From assembly GCF_014640155.1 (NCBI RefSeq), contig NZ_BMGK01000001.1, forward strand, positions 372,001 to 436,000: a stretch of DNA of 64,000 bases, written 5' to 3'. Every line of letters begins with the position of its first letter. Position 1 is the first letter of the stretch. The notes below the pieces were generated by a model. That model did no database searches and had not been told where the DNA came from. It saw only the letters and a list, made by a program, of their open reading frames with translations. The position numbers were made by a program, and so were the translations under genes. This document shows, in pieces, positions 26,914 through 34,295 of the stretch. The DNA comes from Planktosalinus lacus. GTDB lineage: Bacteria; Bacteroidota; Bacteroidia; Flavobacteriales; Flavobacteriaceae.

Positions 26914-27468
26914 CTAGACCGTCATTATTTCCTTTTCTTTAACTGCAAGAATATCATCAACACGCTGTATGTATTTGTCTGTGAGTTTTTGAATGTCTGT
27001 TTCTACAATTTTTAACAAGTCTTCAGAAATGTCCAATTCTTTTGCTTCACTGTTTGCTATTTTTCTGTCGTTTCTGATACTGATTTTAGCGTCTTCAGCT
27101 TCAGATTTTGCTACTTTAACAAGTTCGCGTCTGCGTTCTTCAGTCAATGGCGGAATACTGATAATGATGTTGTCACCATTGTTCATTGGGTTAAAACCTA
27201 AATTGGCTTTTAAAATTCCTTTTTCAATTTCGGGTATTAAACTTTTTTCCCAGGGTTGAACAGAGAGTGTTCTACCATCGGGGGTGTTGATGTTTGCTAC
27301 TTGAGAAAGTGGAGTAGGAGTTCCATAGTAATCAACCGTGACACCACCCAACATTCCCGGACTTGCCTTTCCTGCTCGGATATTCAATAGTTGTTTTTCC
27401 AAAAACTTCAAGGCTTTGAGCATTGACTCATCAGTAGAATCCATTAAGAACTTTATTTCTTCGGTCAT
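26914..27468 (-). CDS. frr: Ribosome recycling factor
   Basis: 184 residues, family length 180-190. RRF with EF-G splits the post-termination ribosome. Visible signatures are LNIRAGKASPGML near residue 30, the domain II segment GTPTPLSQVANINTPDGRTL and the C-terminal helix with RRELVKVAKSEAEDAKISIR and ISEDLLKIVETDIQKLTDKY. It follows pyrH by 41 bases, the usual pyrH-frr pairing. Confidence 0.97.
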   Translation of the reverse strand: MTEEIKFLMDSTDESMLKALKFLEKQLLNIRAGKASPGMLGGVTVDYYGTPTPLSQVANINTPDGRTLSVQPWEKSLIPEIEKGILKANLGFNPMNNGDNIIISIPPLTEERRRELVKVAKSEAEDAKISIRNDRKIANSEAKELDISEDLLKIVETDIQKLTDKYIQRVDDILAVKEKEIMTV

Positions 27469-27509
27469 TTTTTTATCTCTTTAAATACGGTTTTAAAAAT
27501 ACTAATTTT

Positions 27510-28217
27510 TTACAAATTTACTTTTGTGCCTATATTTTCACCATCTACTATCTTCAAAAGGTTGCCTTTGGTGTTCATATCAAAAACTATGATTGGGAGT
27601 TCGTTTTCCTGGCTTAGGGTGAATGCAGTGGTATCCATTACTTTAAGTCCCTTACGCAAAACGTCTTCGAAGGTGATAAAGTCAAACTTGGTTGCATCTG
27701 CATTTTTTTCAGGATCTGATGTATAAATGCCATCCACACGTGTACCTTTTAAAATCACGTCGGCATGAATTTCGATGGCTCGTAATACCGCTGCAGAATC
27801 GGTAGTGAAATAAGGGTTTCCGGTTCCACCTCCAAAAATAACTACGCGTCCTTTTTCCAAATGGCGTATCGCACGACGCCTGATAAAAGGCTCTGCAACT
27901 TCATTAATTTGTATTGCAGATTGCAGCCGGGTTTGTAGTCCAGCATCTTCACAGGCACTTTGCAATGCCAAACCGTTAATTACTGTGGCAAGCATTCCCA
28001 TATGGTCACCTTGCACACGGTCCATCCCTTTACTGGCTCCTGCCACACCTCTAAAAATATTGCCTCCACCAATTACAATGGCCACTTGAACACCTTTGTC
28101 TACAACACTTTTAATTTCTTGTGCATACTCGGCAAGACGGTCTGGGTCAATGCCATATTGACGATTGCCCATAAGTGCCTCTCCTGAAAGTTTTAGTAAT
28201 ATTCGTTTGTATTGCAT
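27510..28217 (-). CDS. pyrH: UMP kinase
   Basis: 235 residues; phosphorylates UMP to UDP in pyrimidine nucleotide synthesis. It is the bacterial hexameric amino-acid-kinase fold: [13 protein letters not shown] at the N terminus, IGGGNIFRG (about 48-56), [15 protein letters not shown] (about 127-141) and the C-terminal [15 protein letters not shown]. It is followed by frr. A consensus -7 element (TACTTTTG) lies 42 bases upstream, after the tsf terminator. Confidence 0.97.
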   Translation of the reverse strand: MQYKRILLKLSGEALMGNRQYGIDPDRLAEYAQEIKSVVDKGVQVAIVIGGGNIFRGVAGASKGMDRVQGDHMGMLATVINGLALQSACEDAGLQTRLQSAIQINEVAEPFIRRRAIRHLEKGRVVIFGGGTGNPYFTTDSAAVLRAIEIHADVILKGTRVDGIYTSDPEKNADATKFDFITFEDVLRKGLKVMDTTAFTLSQENELPIIVFDMNTKGNLLKIVDGENIGTKVNL

Positions 28218-28258
28218 AGTCTAAAAAATGTTCTGTGGGGTTGTTATTTTAATTGGTG

Positions 28259-28266
28259 CAAAAGTA
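28259..28266 (-). promoter_or_regulatory. -7 element of pyrH-frr (TACTTTTG)
   Basis: Exact TAnnTTTG match on the minus strand, implying a leader of about 36 bases. Confidence 0.6.
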
Positions 28267-28335
28267 CATAAAATATTTTTTGAACTTAATTTTAATATCT
28301 AATATTCAAAAGAAGAGATTCACTCTAATGTTAAA

Positions 28336-28372
28336 ACAAAAAAATCCGTTTCAATAAATGAAACGGATTTTT
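28336..28372 (-). terminator. Intrinsic terminator after tsf
   Basis: Stem AAATCCGTTTCA / TGAAACGGATTT with an ATAAA loop, flanked by A and T runs so it can act on either strand. It lies just downstream of tsf. Confidence 0.88.
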
Positions 28373-28395
28373 ATTTTATCTAGTGTAAAGGAGGT

Positions 28396-29217
28396 TTACC
28401 CCAAAGCAACTCTTTCGAAAGCAACAACTTCAGCACCTGATTCAGCCTTTACATAAGCTGCAACACTTTGTTTGTTGTCCTTAATAAAATCTTGGTTAAC
28501 CAAAGTGTTGTCTTTAAAGAAACGGTTAAGTTTTCCTTTAGCTATGTTGTCTAACATTGCTTCGGGTTTTCCTTCTTGACGTAATTGATCTTTTGCAATT
28601 TCAATTTCCTTATCGATAGTTTCCTGATCAACACCTTCTTCATTTAAAGCTACAGGGTTCATTGCAGCTGCTTGCATTGAAACATTTTTAGCAACTTCTT
28701 CAGCCTTGTCACCACCTTGTGAAAGTCCGGTTAAAACAGCAATTTTGTTTCCTGCATGGATGTAAAAACCAACAAATGGAGCTTCAAGGGTTCTGTAATC
28801 TCCAATTTCGATTTTCTCACCAATCACACCAGTTTGCTCAATTAATTTTTCAGCAACGGTGATTCCCTTGTAGTCTTTGGCCAATAATTCTTCTTTTGTA
28901 GAAGTGGTTAAAGCCAATTCAGCAAGTTCTGTAGCAAAGTTTACAAATGAATCGTTTTTTGCAACAAAGTCAGTTTCACAGTTAAGGGAAACAATAACAC
29001 CTTTTGAGTTGTTGCTGTTTACTTTTGCGATTACAGCACCTTCGCTAGACTCACGGTCTGCTCTGTTTGCTGCTACTTTTTGACCTTTTTTGCGAAGTAG
29101 TTCGATTGCTTTATCATAATCCCCATCAGCTTCAACCAATGCTTTTTTACAATCCATCATACCGGCTCCGGTAGCTTTTCTTAGTTTATTTACTTCTGCG
29201 GCTGTGATATTTGCCAT
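28396..29217 (-). CDS. tsf: Translation elongation factor Ts
   Basis: 273 residues from ATG 29217; the frame continues 16 codons upstream through a palindromic repeat, which is not part of the protein. It is the nucleotide-exchange factor for EF-Tu. The N-terminal UBA-like domain has VNKLRKATGAGMMDCKKAL (residues 8-26) and the core the TDFVAKND motif (about 80-87). It lies 108 bases after rpsB in the same direction, the normal rpsB-tsf pair, but the spacer holds an inverted repeat. Confidence 0.96.
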   Translation of the reverse strand: MANITAAEVNKLRKATGAGMMDCKKALVEADGDYDKAIELLRKKGQKVAANRADRESSEGAVIAKVNSNNSKGVIVSLNCETDFVAKNDSFVNFATELAELALTTSTKEELLAKDYKGITVAEKLIEQTGVIGEKIEIGDYRTLEAPFVGFYIHAGNKIAVLTGLSQGGDKAEEVAKNVSMQAAAMNPVALNEEGVDQETIDKEIEIAKDQLRQEGKPEAMLDNIAKGKLNRFFKDNTLVNQDFIKDNKQSVAAYVKAESGAEVVAFERVALG

Positions 29218-29233
29218 AGTTTTGTGTTTTTGC

Positions 29234-29321
29234 ATTCCCGTGAAAACGGGAATCTCGTTAATCAATATAATTTTTTATGTAATGAATTTTAAAGAATTGA
29301 GACTCCCGTTTTCACGGGAAT
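29234..29321. repeat. Pair of inverted palindromic repeats between rpsB and tsf
   Basis: Left unit 29234-29256 and right unit 29299-29321 are 23 bases each and reverse complements except for one base. Each contains its own hairpin (CCCGTTTTCACGGG and its complement). This arrangement resembles a REP/BIME pair and forms either two small hairpins or one long stem between rpsB and tsf. Confidence 0.7.
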
Positions 29322-29325
29322 TTTT

Positions 29326-30240
29326 CTATTCCTCTTCACCAGAATCAGTTGCTTTTTCAAGAGTTTCCTTTTTAGACTCAAGCTTGACCTCTTTTTTGGC
29401 TTCTTTCATTGCTTTTTTGTCTTCAGGATCAGTTGAAGGCACTTCTACCTCTTTACTTTCCTTTTTTGCTTTAGGCTCTTTTTTAGCTTTTTTTGCCGGT
29501 TTTGCATCGCTTTGATCATCTTCTGCAGCATCTTTCTCAGCTTTTTCAGCTTTTCTTTCAGAAAGGGCTTCGGTAATAGAGGCGCTTACATACCCTAAAA
29601 TCTTTTCAATAGATTTTGAAGCATCATCATTGGAAGGAATTGGGAAGTCGATATCTCTGGGGTCAGAGTTGGTATCGACCATCGCAAAAATTGGAATGTT
29701 TAACTTTTGTGCTTCCTTCACAGCGATGTGTTCGCGTAGTGTATCAACAATGAAAAGTGCAGCCGGCAAACGGCTCATATCAGAAATTGAACCTAAGTTT
29801 TTCTCAAGTTTTTCACGTTGACGTGAAACTTGTAGGCGCTCTTTTTTAGATAAGGTTTCAAAGGTACCATCTTGCTTCATTCTGTCAATAGAAGCCATTT
29901 TTTTAACGGCTTTTCTGATAGTAACAAAGTTGGTAAGCATACCCCCGGGCCATCTTTCAGTGATGTAAGGTTGGTTTGCATTTTTTGCATTTTCAGCAAC
30001 GATGTCTTTTGCTTGCTTTTTTGTAGCTACGAAAAGTATTTTACGACCACTGGCAGCTATTTTTTTCATAGCCTCTGCAGCTTCATCAAGTTTTGCAGCA
30101 GTTTTGTAAAGGTTGATGATGTGAATCCCGTTGCGCTCCATGTAGATATATGGGGCCATATTGGGGTTCCATTTTCTGGTGAGGTGACCAAAATGTACAC
30201 CTGCATCAAGTAATTCTTTTACTTCGATTTTTTTTGCCAT
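29326..30240 (-). CDS. rpsB: 30S ribosomal protein S2 with Lys/Glu-rich C-terminal extension
   Basis: 304 residues. Residues 1 to about 230 form the standard S2 fold: VHFGHLTRKWNPNM, IYMERNGIHIINLYKT, RWPGGMLTNF, FIVDTLREHIAVKEA and VDTNSDPRDIDFPIPSND. The last 70-75 residues are an extension rich in Lys, Glu, Ala and Asp (PAKKAKKEPKAKK and beyond), probably disordered; E. coli S2 is 241 residues. S2 joins the small subunit late and in many bacteria represses its own operon. rpsI lies 190 bases upstream on the same strand, behind a cluster of hairpins. Confidence 0.96.
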   Translation of the reverse strand: MAKKIEVKELLDAGVHFGHLTRKWNPNMAPYIYMERNGIHIINLYKTAAKLDEAAEAMKKIAASGRKILFVATKKQAKDIVAENAKNANQPYITERWPGGMLTNFVTIRKAVKKMASIDRMKQDGTFETLSKKERLQVSRQREKLEKNLGSISDMSRLPAALFIVDTLREHIAVKEAQKLNIPIFAMVDTNSDPRDIDFPIPSNDDASKSIEKILGYVSASITEALSERKAEKAEKDAAEDDQSDAKPAKKAKKEPKAKKESKEVEVPSTDPEDKKAMKEAKKEVKLESKKETLEKATDSGEEE

Positions 30241-30300
30241 TTTTTAATAGTTTACGTTCTGTAATTTAGCAATGCGCAAGTAGCTTATTTTAAGGTCTTG

Positions 30301-30426
30301 AGCATTTAGATGCTAAACTAATTTTTTCTCCGCTTTGGCGGAAAAAGAACAGCGTTATAAATAATTTTAGAACTTTTTCAACAAGACTGTAAATGTCTTG
30401 ATGAGATTCCGCAACAAGTGCGGAAT
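30301..30426. repeat. Cluster of small hairpins between rpsI and rpsB
   Basis: Four hairpins in 126 bases: AGCAT/ATGCT (30301-30313), CCGC/GCGG inside T/A-rich flanks (30325-30346), CAAGAC/GTCTTG (30382-30400) and ATTCCGCA/TGCGGAAT (30406-30426). The last looks like the same palindromic-repeat family as the rpsB-tsf pair (GAGATTCC...GGAAT). Together they could act as partial terminators or as the rpsB leader. Confidence 0.55.
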
Positions 30427-30430
30427 GTGA

Positions 30431-30817
30431 TTAACGTTTAGAGAACTGGAATTTCTTACGCGCTTTTTTCTGACCGAATTTCTTGCGTTCTACCATTCTT
30501 GGATCTCTTGTTAACAAACCTTCCGGTTTTAGAGTTGTACGGTTTTCAGCATCTACTTCACACATTGCTCTTGAAAGTGCAAGACGAATTGCCTCTGCCT
30601 GACCTGTAATACCACCTCCGCTCACATTAATATTAATATCAAAGTTGTCCTCATTATTGGTCAATGCCAATGGTTGCTTTACTTTGTACTTTAATGTGTC
30701 TGTGGAGAAGTAATTGTCAAATGTTCTTTTGTTCACGGTGATGTTTCCTTTTCCGGGAGACAAATACACACGTGCCACTGCAGTTTTTCTTCTGCCGATT
30801 TTGTGAATAACTTCCAT
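30431..30817 (-). CDS. rpsI: 30S ribosomal protein S9
   Basis: 128 residues. The N terminus IGRRKTAVARVYLSPGKGNITVN and the basic C-terminal tail GQKKARKKFQFSKR, which reaches the P-site tRNA, are both present. Its start codon overlaps the rplM stop by one base, the universal rplM-rpsI pairing, so the two are translationally coupled. Confidence 0.98.
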   Translation of the reverse strand: MEVIHKIGRRKTAVARVYLSPGKGNITVNKRTFDNYFSTDTLKYKVKQPLALTNNEDNFDININVSGGGITGQAEAIRLALSRAMCEVDAENRTTLKPEGLLTRDPRMVERKKFGQKKARKKFQFSKR

Positions 30818-31272
30818 TACTTAATTTCGTTTAAGTTAATAGTTCTTGGTTTTTGAGCTTCGTGATCGTGAGATGCACCGGCATAAACCTTTAAATTTCT
30901 AAAAAGCTCTGCACCTAATTTGTTTTTAGGCAACATTCCCTTTACCGATTTCTCGATCAATCGCTCCGGATTTTTAGCGAAAAGTTCTTTAGCAGTCAAG
31001 CTTCTTTGACCTCCCGGGTAACCTGTGTGACGGATGTATTCTTTCGCGTCCCATTTTTTACCTGTTAAGTTGATTTTTTCTGCGTTGGTAACAACAACGT
31101 TATCACCACAATCAACGTGAGGAGTAAAGTTTGGCTTGTGTTTTCCTCTCAAAAGTTTTGCAACTTCTGAAGAAAGACGTCCTAAAGTTTGCCCTTCAGC
31201 ATCTATATGCAACCACTCTTTTGTAACGGTCGCTTTGTTTGCAGATACTGTTTTGTAACTTAATGTGTCCAC
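30817..31272 (-). CDS. rplM: 50S ribosomal protein L13
   Basis: 151 residues; an early-assembly large-subunit protein. Signatures are [36 protein letters not shown], the HTGYPGG motif and [20 protein letters not shown]. It opens the rplM-rpsI-(rpsB-tsf) cluster. A perfect two-part promoter lies about 80 bases upstream, leaving a structured leader of about 73 bases. Confidence 0.98.
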   Translation of the reverse strand: MDTLSYKTVSANKATVTKEWLHIDAEGQTLGRLSSEVAKLLRGKHKPNFTPHVDCGDNVVVTNAEKINLTGKKWDAKEYIRHTGYPGGQRSLTAKELFAKNPERLIEKSVKGMLPKNKLGAELFRNLKVYAGASHDHEAQKPRTINLNEIK

Positions 31273-31289
31273 ACTAATTCATTTTAAAA

Positions 31290-31311
31290 CCCGTCTCTCG
31301 ACAGGCACGTT
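31290..31311 (-). promoter_or_regulatory. Hairpin in the rplM leader, GAGA tetraloop
   Basis: In the transcript the leader contains CCTGTC-GAGA-GACGGG, a 6-bp stem closed by a GNRA loop, about 20-35 bases before the rplM start. L13 leaders that bind L13 are known in other bacteria, so an autoregulatory role is plausible but not shown. Confidence 0.4.
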
Positions 31312-31350
31312 AAACATTCCTAATTAATTCTACTAACGAGAATTGGGGTG

Positions 31351-31381
31351 CAAATGTACAACTATATATTTGATTTACAAA
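31351..31381 (-). promoter_or_regulatory. rplM-rpsI promoter (TTTG, 19 bp, TACATTTG)
   Basis: On the minus strand, -33 TTTG at 31381-31378 and -7 TACATTTG at 31358-31351, with 19 bases between: a full match to the Bacteroidetes sigma-A promoter. Confidence 0.78.
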
Positions 31382-31602
31382 CGGTGTATTTTGAATTTTT
31401 TTGTCGCTAAGCAGGAACTTTAATTTGCTTTAAATGAATTTGTTTTGGATTCTTAATAAATAATTATAATATTTTACTGAAACAAGGCGTTTATTAAAAT
31501 TAGAGTCTGTAATTAACATAAGGAAGTTACAGATAAAGTTAAATGATGTTGGTAATTCAAATAAAAATGTTTGTTTTGCAAAAATTTAAAATTAATACAA
31601 TT
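31382..31602. other. Intergenic region between rplM promoter and lipocalin-like gene
   Basis: AT-rich sequence without a reading frame I would accept. A plus-strand TATATTTG (31365-31372) overlaps the rplM promoter, but it is 231 bases from the next gene, so I give it little weight. Confidence 0.5.
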
Positions 31603-32115
31603 ATGAAAAAAGTATTTAGTTTGGTTCTTTTGGCAGTACTATTTGCCAGCTGCTCATCAGATGATGATAATGGAGTAGCGGTTGAGGGAACTTGGAAAAT
31701 GACCGCATTTAAATCTCAAAATGCTTATGACTTGAATGGAGATGGTGTCATTTCTAATGATATTATGGGAGAAACCAATTGCTATCAAAATGAAACATTG
31801 ATCTTTAATTCAAATGGAACGGGTGCAAATATGTCAACTTCCTATGCTGAAATTTCTTTAGAACTTGTTGCAGGAACGGCAGACCAGTATGAATATTCAG
31901 TTGAATGTATTAATGAAAATTCGACAACTGCTTTCACCTGGTCTCAAAATGGGGATACTGTAACAGTAACCGAATCCGGTCTGACAGCATCGGCTGCTCA
32001 AGACGGAAACAAATTAACACTTGTAGTTCCTAATGGTTTTGAAATTGAAGTGGAAGACGAAAATGGAATTGCAACGGTGAATGAAAACTTGACTATTGAA
32101 TATACAAAACAGTAG
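31603..32115 (+). CDS. Lipocalin-like lipoprotein with an EF-hand-like loop
   Basis: 170 residues from the ATG at 31603; the frame opens 20 codons earlier, but the signal peptide MKKVFSLVLLAVLFASC with lipobox FASC (Cys17) fixes this start. The mature part begins with an acidic SSDDDN tether, then VEGTWKMTAFKS, typical of Bacteroidetes lipocalin-like domains, and a DLNGDGVISND loop that looks like an EF-hand calcium site. Function unknown. A second, decayed copy with an identical 3' end lies at 34.06-34.29 kb, beyond the two ferritin-like genes. Confidence 0.78.
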   Translation: MKKVFSLVLLAVLFASCSSDDDNGVAVEGTWKMTAFKSQNAYDLNGDGVISNDIMGETNCYQNETLIFNSNGTGANMSTSYAEISLELVAGTADQYEYSVECINENSTTAFTWSQNGDTVTVTESGLTASAAQDGNKLTLVVPNGFEIEVEDENGIATVNENLTIEYTKQ

Positions 32116-32142
32116 AATTGTTTAAATTTATGATAATAAAAG

Positions 32143-32168
32143 CCCCTTGAGACTTCAAGGGGTTTTTT
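32143..32168 (+). terminator. Terminator between the lipoprotein and the ferritin-like pair
   Basis: Stem CCCCTTGA / TCAAGGGG with a GACT loop and six T; the convergent ferritin-like operon ends 20 bases further on, so it can serve both strands. Confidence 0.88.
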
Positions 32169-32187
32169 ATGGGTTAAAATTTATCAT

Positions 32188-33012
32188 TTACGGGACTATA
32201 AATAAACTTGCAATGGCAACTGCCTCATCCCCTGTTAATATTTCATCATACGCCTGAGTGGAGGCGTCAATTGTAAATGGAGAACCATCCCCTAAATTAG
32301 TAACATTTACGCCGCCTTGAATTACATTTTCTTCTCCATTATAAACTGGTTGAGTAGCTTCAGGCATTCCTAAACCTCTTTGGTCACGTGTGATCCAACC
32401 GTTTAGACCTCTTAGTCTTCTAATTTCAGAGGCATGTCTTGCTTCAACAGAATGGATCTGCAAGGCTGGAGTTAAAAATTGAGATCCTTGGAGGTTTCCT
32501 GCTTGCCCTTTGTAAGCTCTTACGCCCGTATCTTCAAAGGCTTGTGAAAGAGCCAAAAGCTGTGCATAAGCGGCTTCTTGACCAACACCGCTATCATTGA
32601 ATGGGTCAAAAGCACCGCCTGCAGTAAAATCAAAGGTTGGTTTTTCAACCGGTGTTACTCCGGCTCCTTGCAAACCGGCTTTTAAAAACTCAACGTGAGC
32701 TGCTTCATGTTGTGAAATTTGTTGGTAAACAATCTGAGATCTACCACTTGGTATAACACCAGATTGTAAGGCCAACTCGTAAAACTCATCCTCTAGATAT
32801 TCCAGTGTAAGTGCCAATTGCAATGCAGAAACTGGATCGCCGGATGATTGAGCATAGGTTCGGCTTGGCATAGTTGCAAGTCCGAAAGGTATTGCTGCAA
32901 GAGCTGCCTTTTTGCCTAGAGAACCAAAAGTGCCAAATATTTCCCGTCGGGAGGTTGTATCAGAAATTAATTTTTCTGTTGTAAACTCGTCTAAAAATTT
33001 TATAATATTCAT
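32188..33012 (-). CDS. Exported ferritin-like domain protein (second of pair)
   Basis: 274 residues of the Ferritin_2-like group (PF13668 type). A basic N-terminal region with SRREIFGTFGSLGKKAALAA looks like a Tat-type signal, though it starts 20 residues in. The four-helix core keeps the metal-ligand pattern E / E-x-x-H / E / E-x-x-H: LTLEYLEDEFYELAL, QHEAAHVEFLKAG, LSQAFEDTGVRAYKG and IHSVEARHASEIRRL. The C-terminal 60 residues are outside the domain. It follows the paralogous gene by 29 bases. Iron or oxidative-stress roles are inferred from the fold only. Confidence 0.85.
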   Translation of the reverse strand: MNIIKFLDEFTTEKLISDTTSRREIFGTFGSLGKKAALAAIPFGLATMPSRTYAQSSGDPVSALQLALTLEYLEDEFYELALQSGVIPSGRSQIVYQQISQHEAAHVEFLKAGLQGAGVTPVEKPTFDFTAGGAFDPFNDSGVGQEAAYAQLLALSQAFEDTGVRAYKGQAGNLQGSQFLTPALQIHSVEARHASEIRRLRGLNGWITRDQRGLGMPEATQPVYNGEENVIQGGVNVTNLGDGSPFTIDASTQAYDEILTGDEAVAIASLFIVP

Positions 33013-33041
33013 AATATTGTTTTTAAGGTTAGAAATTAGGA

Positions 33042-33773
33042 TTAAGGTAAGCTGTTAGCAGTAAATTCTGTTACTACAAAACCGGTTGCAACAACATTAG
33101 ATAAAACTTCTGATGGGTCTAATGCCAAATCCAATCCGGCATCTATCGTGACAACATCATCTCCGGCAAAATCGGCAGAATTTGGATTTATTACAGACCT
33201 TATTGCAGAAGCATGTCTGGCTTCTACAGAAACTATCTTTCCTGCAAGTACCAAATAATCCGGATTTGATAATAACCTTCCTGCACCATTATATGCTGAT
33301 ACACCTGTATCTTCCAAAACTTTAGCTGTAGCAAGTACCTGGTTACGGTCATTGAAATTTACACTTCCAAAATCAAATTCTAATGTGGGAAGTTTAGCAG
33401 CGGTATTATTTCCTACTGCAGCAGAAATTGCTGCACTAAAAAAATCACGGTGGTTTACCTCATGGTTGTATAAATCCAAAAGCAATTGTTTTTCTGTAGG
33501 ATTTGCACCTGACCAATAGGAGCCATTGACCACCTTGGTATAAAAATCTGCTTCCAGTTGTTCTAATGCAAAAGCATAATTTAAAACACCTAAATCCCCG
33601 GCACCTAAATCAAATACATCATCTTCAGGCGGTGTATACACGTCGTCATCATTACTGCAGGCCATAAAAAGACCTGTGCCCACAAGAGCTAAACCACTTA
33701 ACTTTAAAAACTGCCTGCGTTGGTTAAATTTTCCCCCCTTGGGTTGAATTACTTTAATCACATTTTTTTTCAT
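33042..33773 (-). CDS. Ferritin-like domain lipoprotein (first of pair)
   Basis: 243 residues. The N terminus QRRQFLKLSGLALVGTG followed by lipobox FMAC (Cys39) reads as a twin-arginine lipoprotein signal. The ferritin-like helices show the same ligand pattern as the neighbour: FALEQLEADFYTKVV, NHEVNHRDFFSAAI, AKVLEDTGVSAYNGA and IVSVEARHASAIRSV. The pair are clear paralogues, probably from a tandem duplication, and form an operon (29 bases apart). A 22-bp-spaced direct repeat lies about 145-180 bases upstream and may be a regulator site. Confidence 0.86.
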   Translation of the reverse strand: MKKNVIKVIQPKGGKFNQRRQFLKLSGLALVGTGLFMACSNDDDVYTPPEDDVFDLGAGDLGVLNYAFALEQLEADFYTKVVNGSYWSGANPTEKQLLLDLYNHEVNHRDFFSAAISAAVGNNTAAKLPTLEFDFGSVNFNDRNQVLATAKVLEDTGVSAYNGAGRLLSNPDYLVLAGKIVSVEARHASAIRSVINPNSADFAGDDVVTIDAGLDLALDPSEVLSNVVATGFVVTEFTANSLP

Positions 33774-34059
33774 AATATTTGTTTTAATTAGTAAATTAAA
33801 TTTGTGAAAGAAGAGAAAATAATTGTTTAAAAAGGGCAGTAATTTAATTTTAAACTATAGCGAACTAAACTTTCTTTAATATATACGAAATATATAAATT
33901 AAAGGTTTTAAGGATCTTACATATATCACATAAGTATGTTACATATATCCCATACTATTGTTTTAGTCACTTCTTTTGACATTTCCTCAATAATTTTTTT
34001 AAAAACATAAGGGTTAAATACTTTCGGAAACTGAGGTTTTATTTAGGTGAGTTGTTTAT
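33774..34059. promoter_or_regulatory. Upstream region of the ferritin-like operon
   Basis: AT-rich, no gene. It contains a near-perfect direct repeat (33917-33932 and 33939-33954). A consensus TAAATTTG also occurs on the plus strand at 33797-33804, pointing toward the relic gene. Confidence 0.5.
33917..33954. repeat. 16-bp direct repeat with 22-bp period
   Basis: TTACATATATCACATA (33917-33932) and TTACATATATCCCATA (33939-33954) differ at one base. The 22-bp spacing is about two helical turns, which would put two bound proteins on the same face of the DNA. Confidence 0.6.
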
Positions 34060-34240
34060 CAGTTAATGATGATGATGAAGGATTTGTCATTGAAGATGTC
34101 ATGAAAATGATTGCGTGAAATCTCAAAATGCTTACGACTTGAATAGCCATGGCTATTAGGATTTCCAGCTGAAATTGAACAGGAAAATAAAACTAAAGTA
34201 ATAATTGAAAACTTGACTATTGAATATACAAAACAGTAGA
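34060..34240 (+). pseudogene. Decayed copy of the lipocalin-like lipoprotein gene
   Basis: Nucleotide similarity to the intact gene at 31603-32115 in two blocks: a 5' block (34061-34145, including TCTCAAAATGCTTA then GACTTGAAT and the GATGATGAT stretch) and a 3' block (34170-34240). The middle is deleted and the start and signal peptide are gone. From 34206 to 34253 it is identical over 48 bases to 32082-32129, running through the stop codon into the 3' UTR. The terminator is also copied. No open frame remains. Confidence 0.85.
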
Positions 34241-34266
34241 ATTGTTTAAATTTTTGATATTAAAAA

Positions 34267-34292
34267 CCCCTTGAAATTTCAAGGGGTTTTTT
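34267..34292 (+). terminator. Terminator of the relic lipoprotein copy, shared with polA
   Basis: Stem CCCCTTGAAA / TTTCAAGGGG then six T. It is a diverged copy of the 32143-32168 terminator and lies 4 bases past the polA stop on the other strand, where the A-run gives a T-run for polA. Confidence 0.85.
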
Positions 34293-34295
34293 CTT

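Noticed and set aside
29218-29265. N-terminal extension of tsf
   Set aside because: The codons fall in a palindromic repeat and do not belong to the EF-Ts N terminus, which begins MANITAAEV.
31365-31372. Plus-strand TATATTTG as promoter of the lipocalin-like gene
   Set aside because: It lies 231 bases before the start codon and overlaps the better rplM promoter, so chance is more likely.
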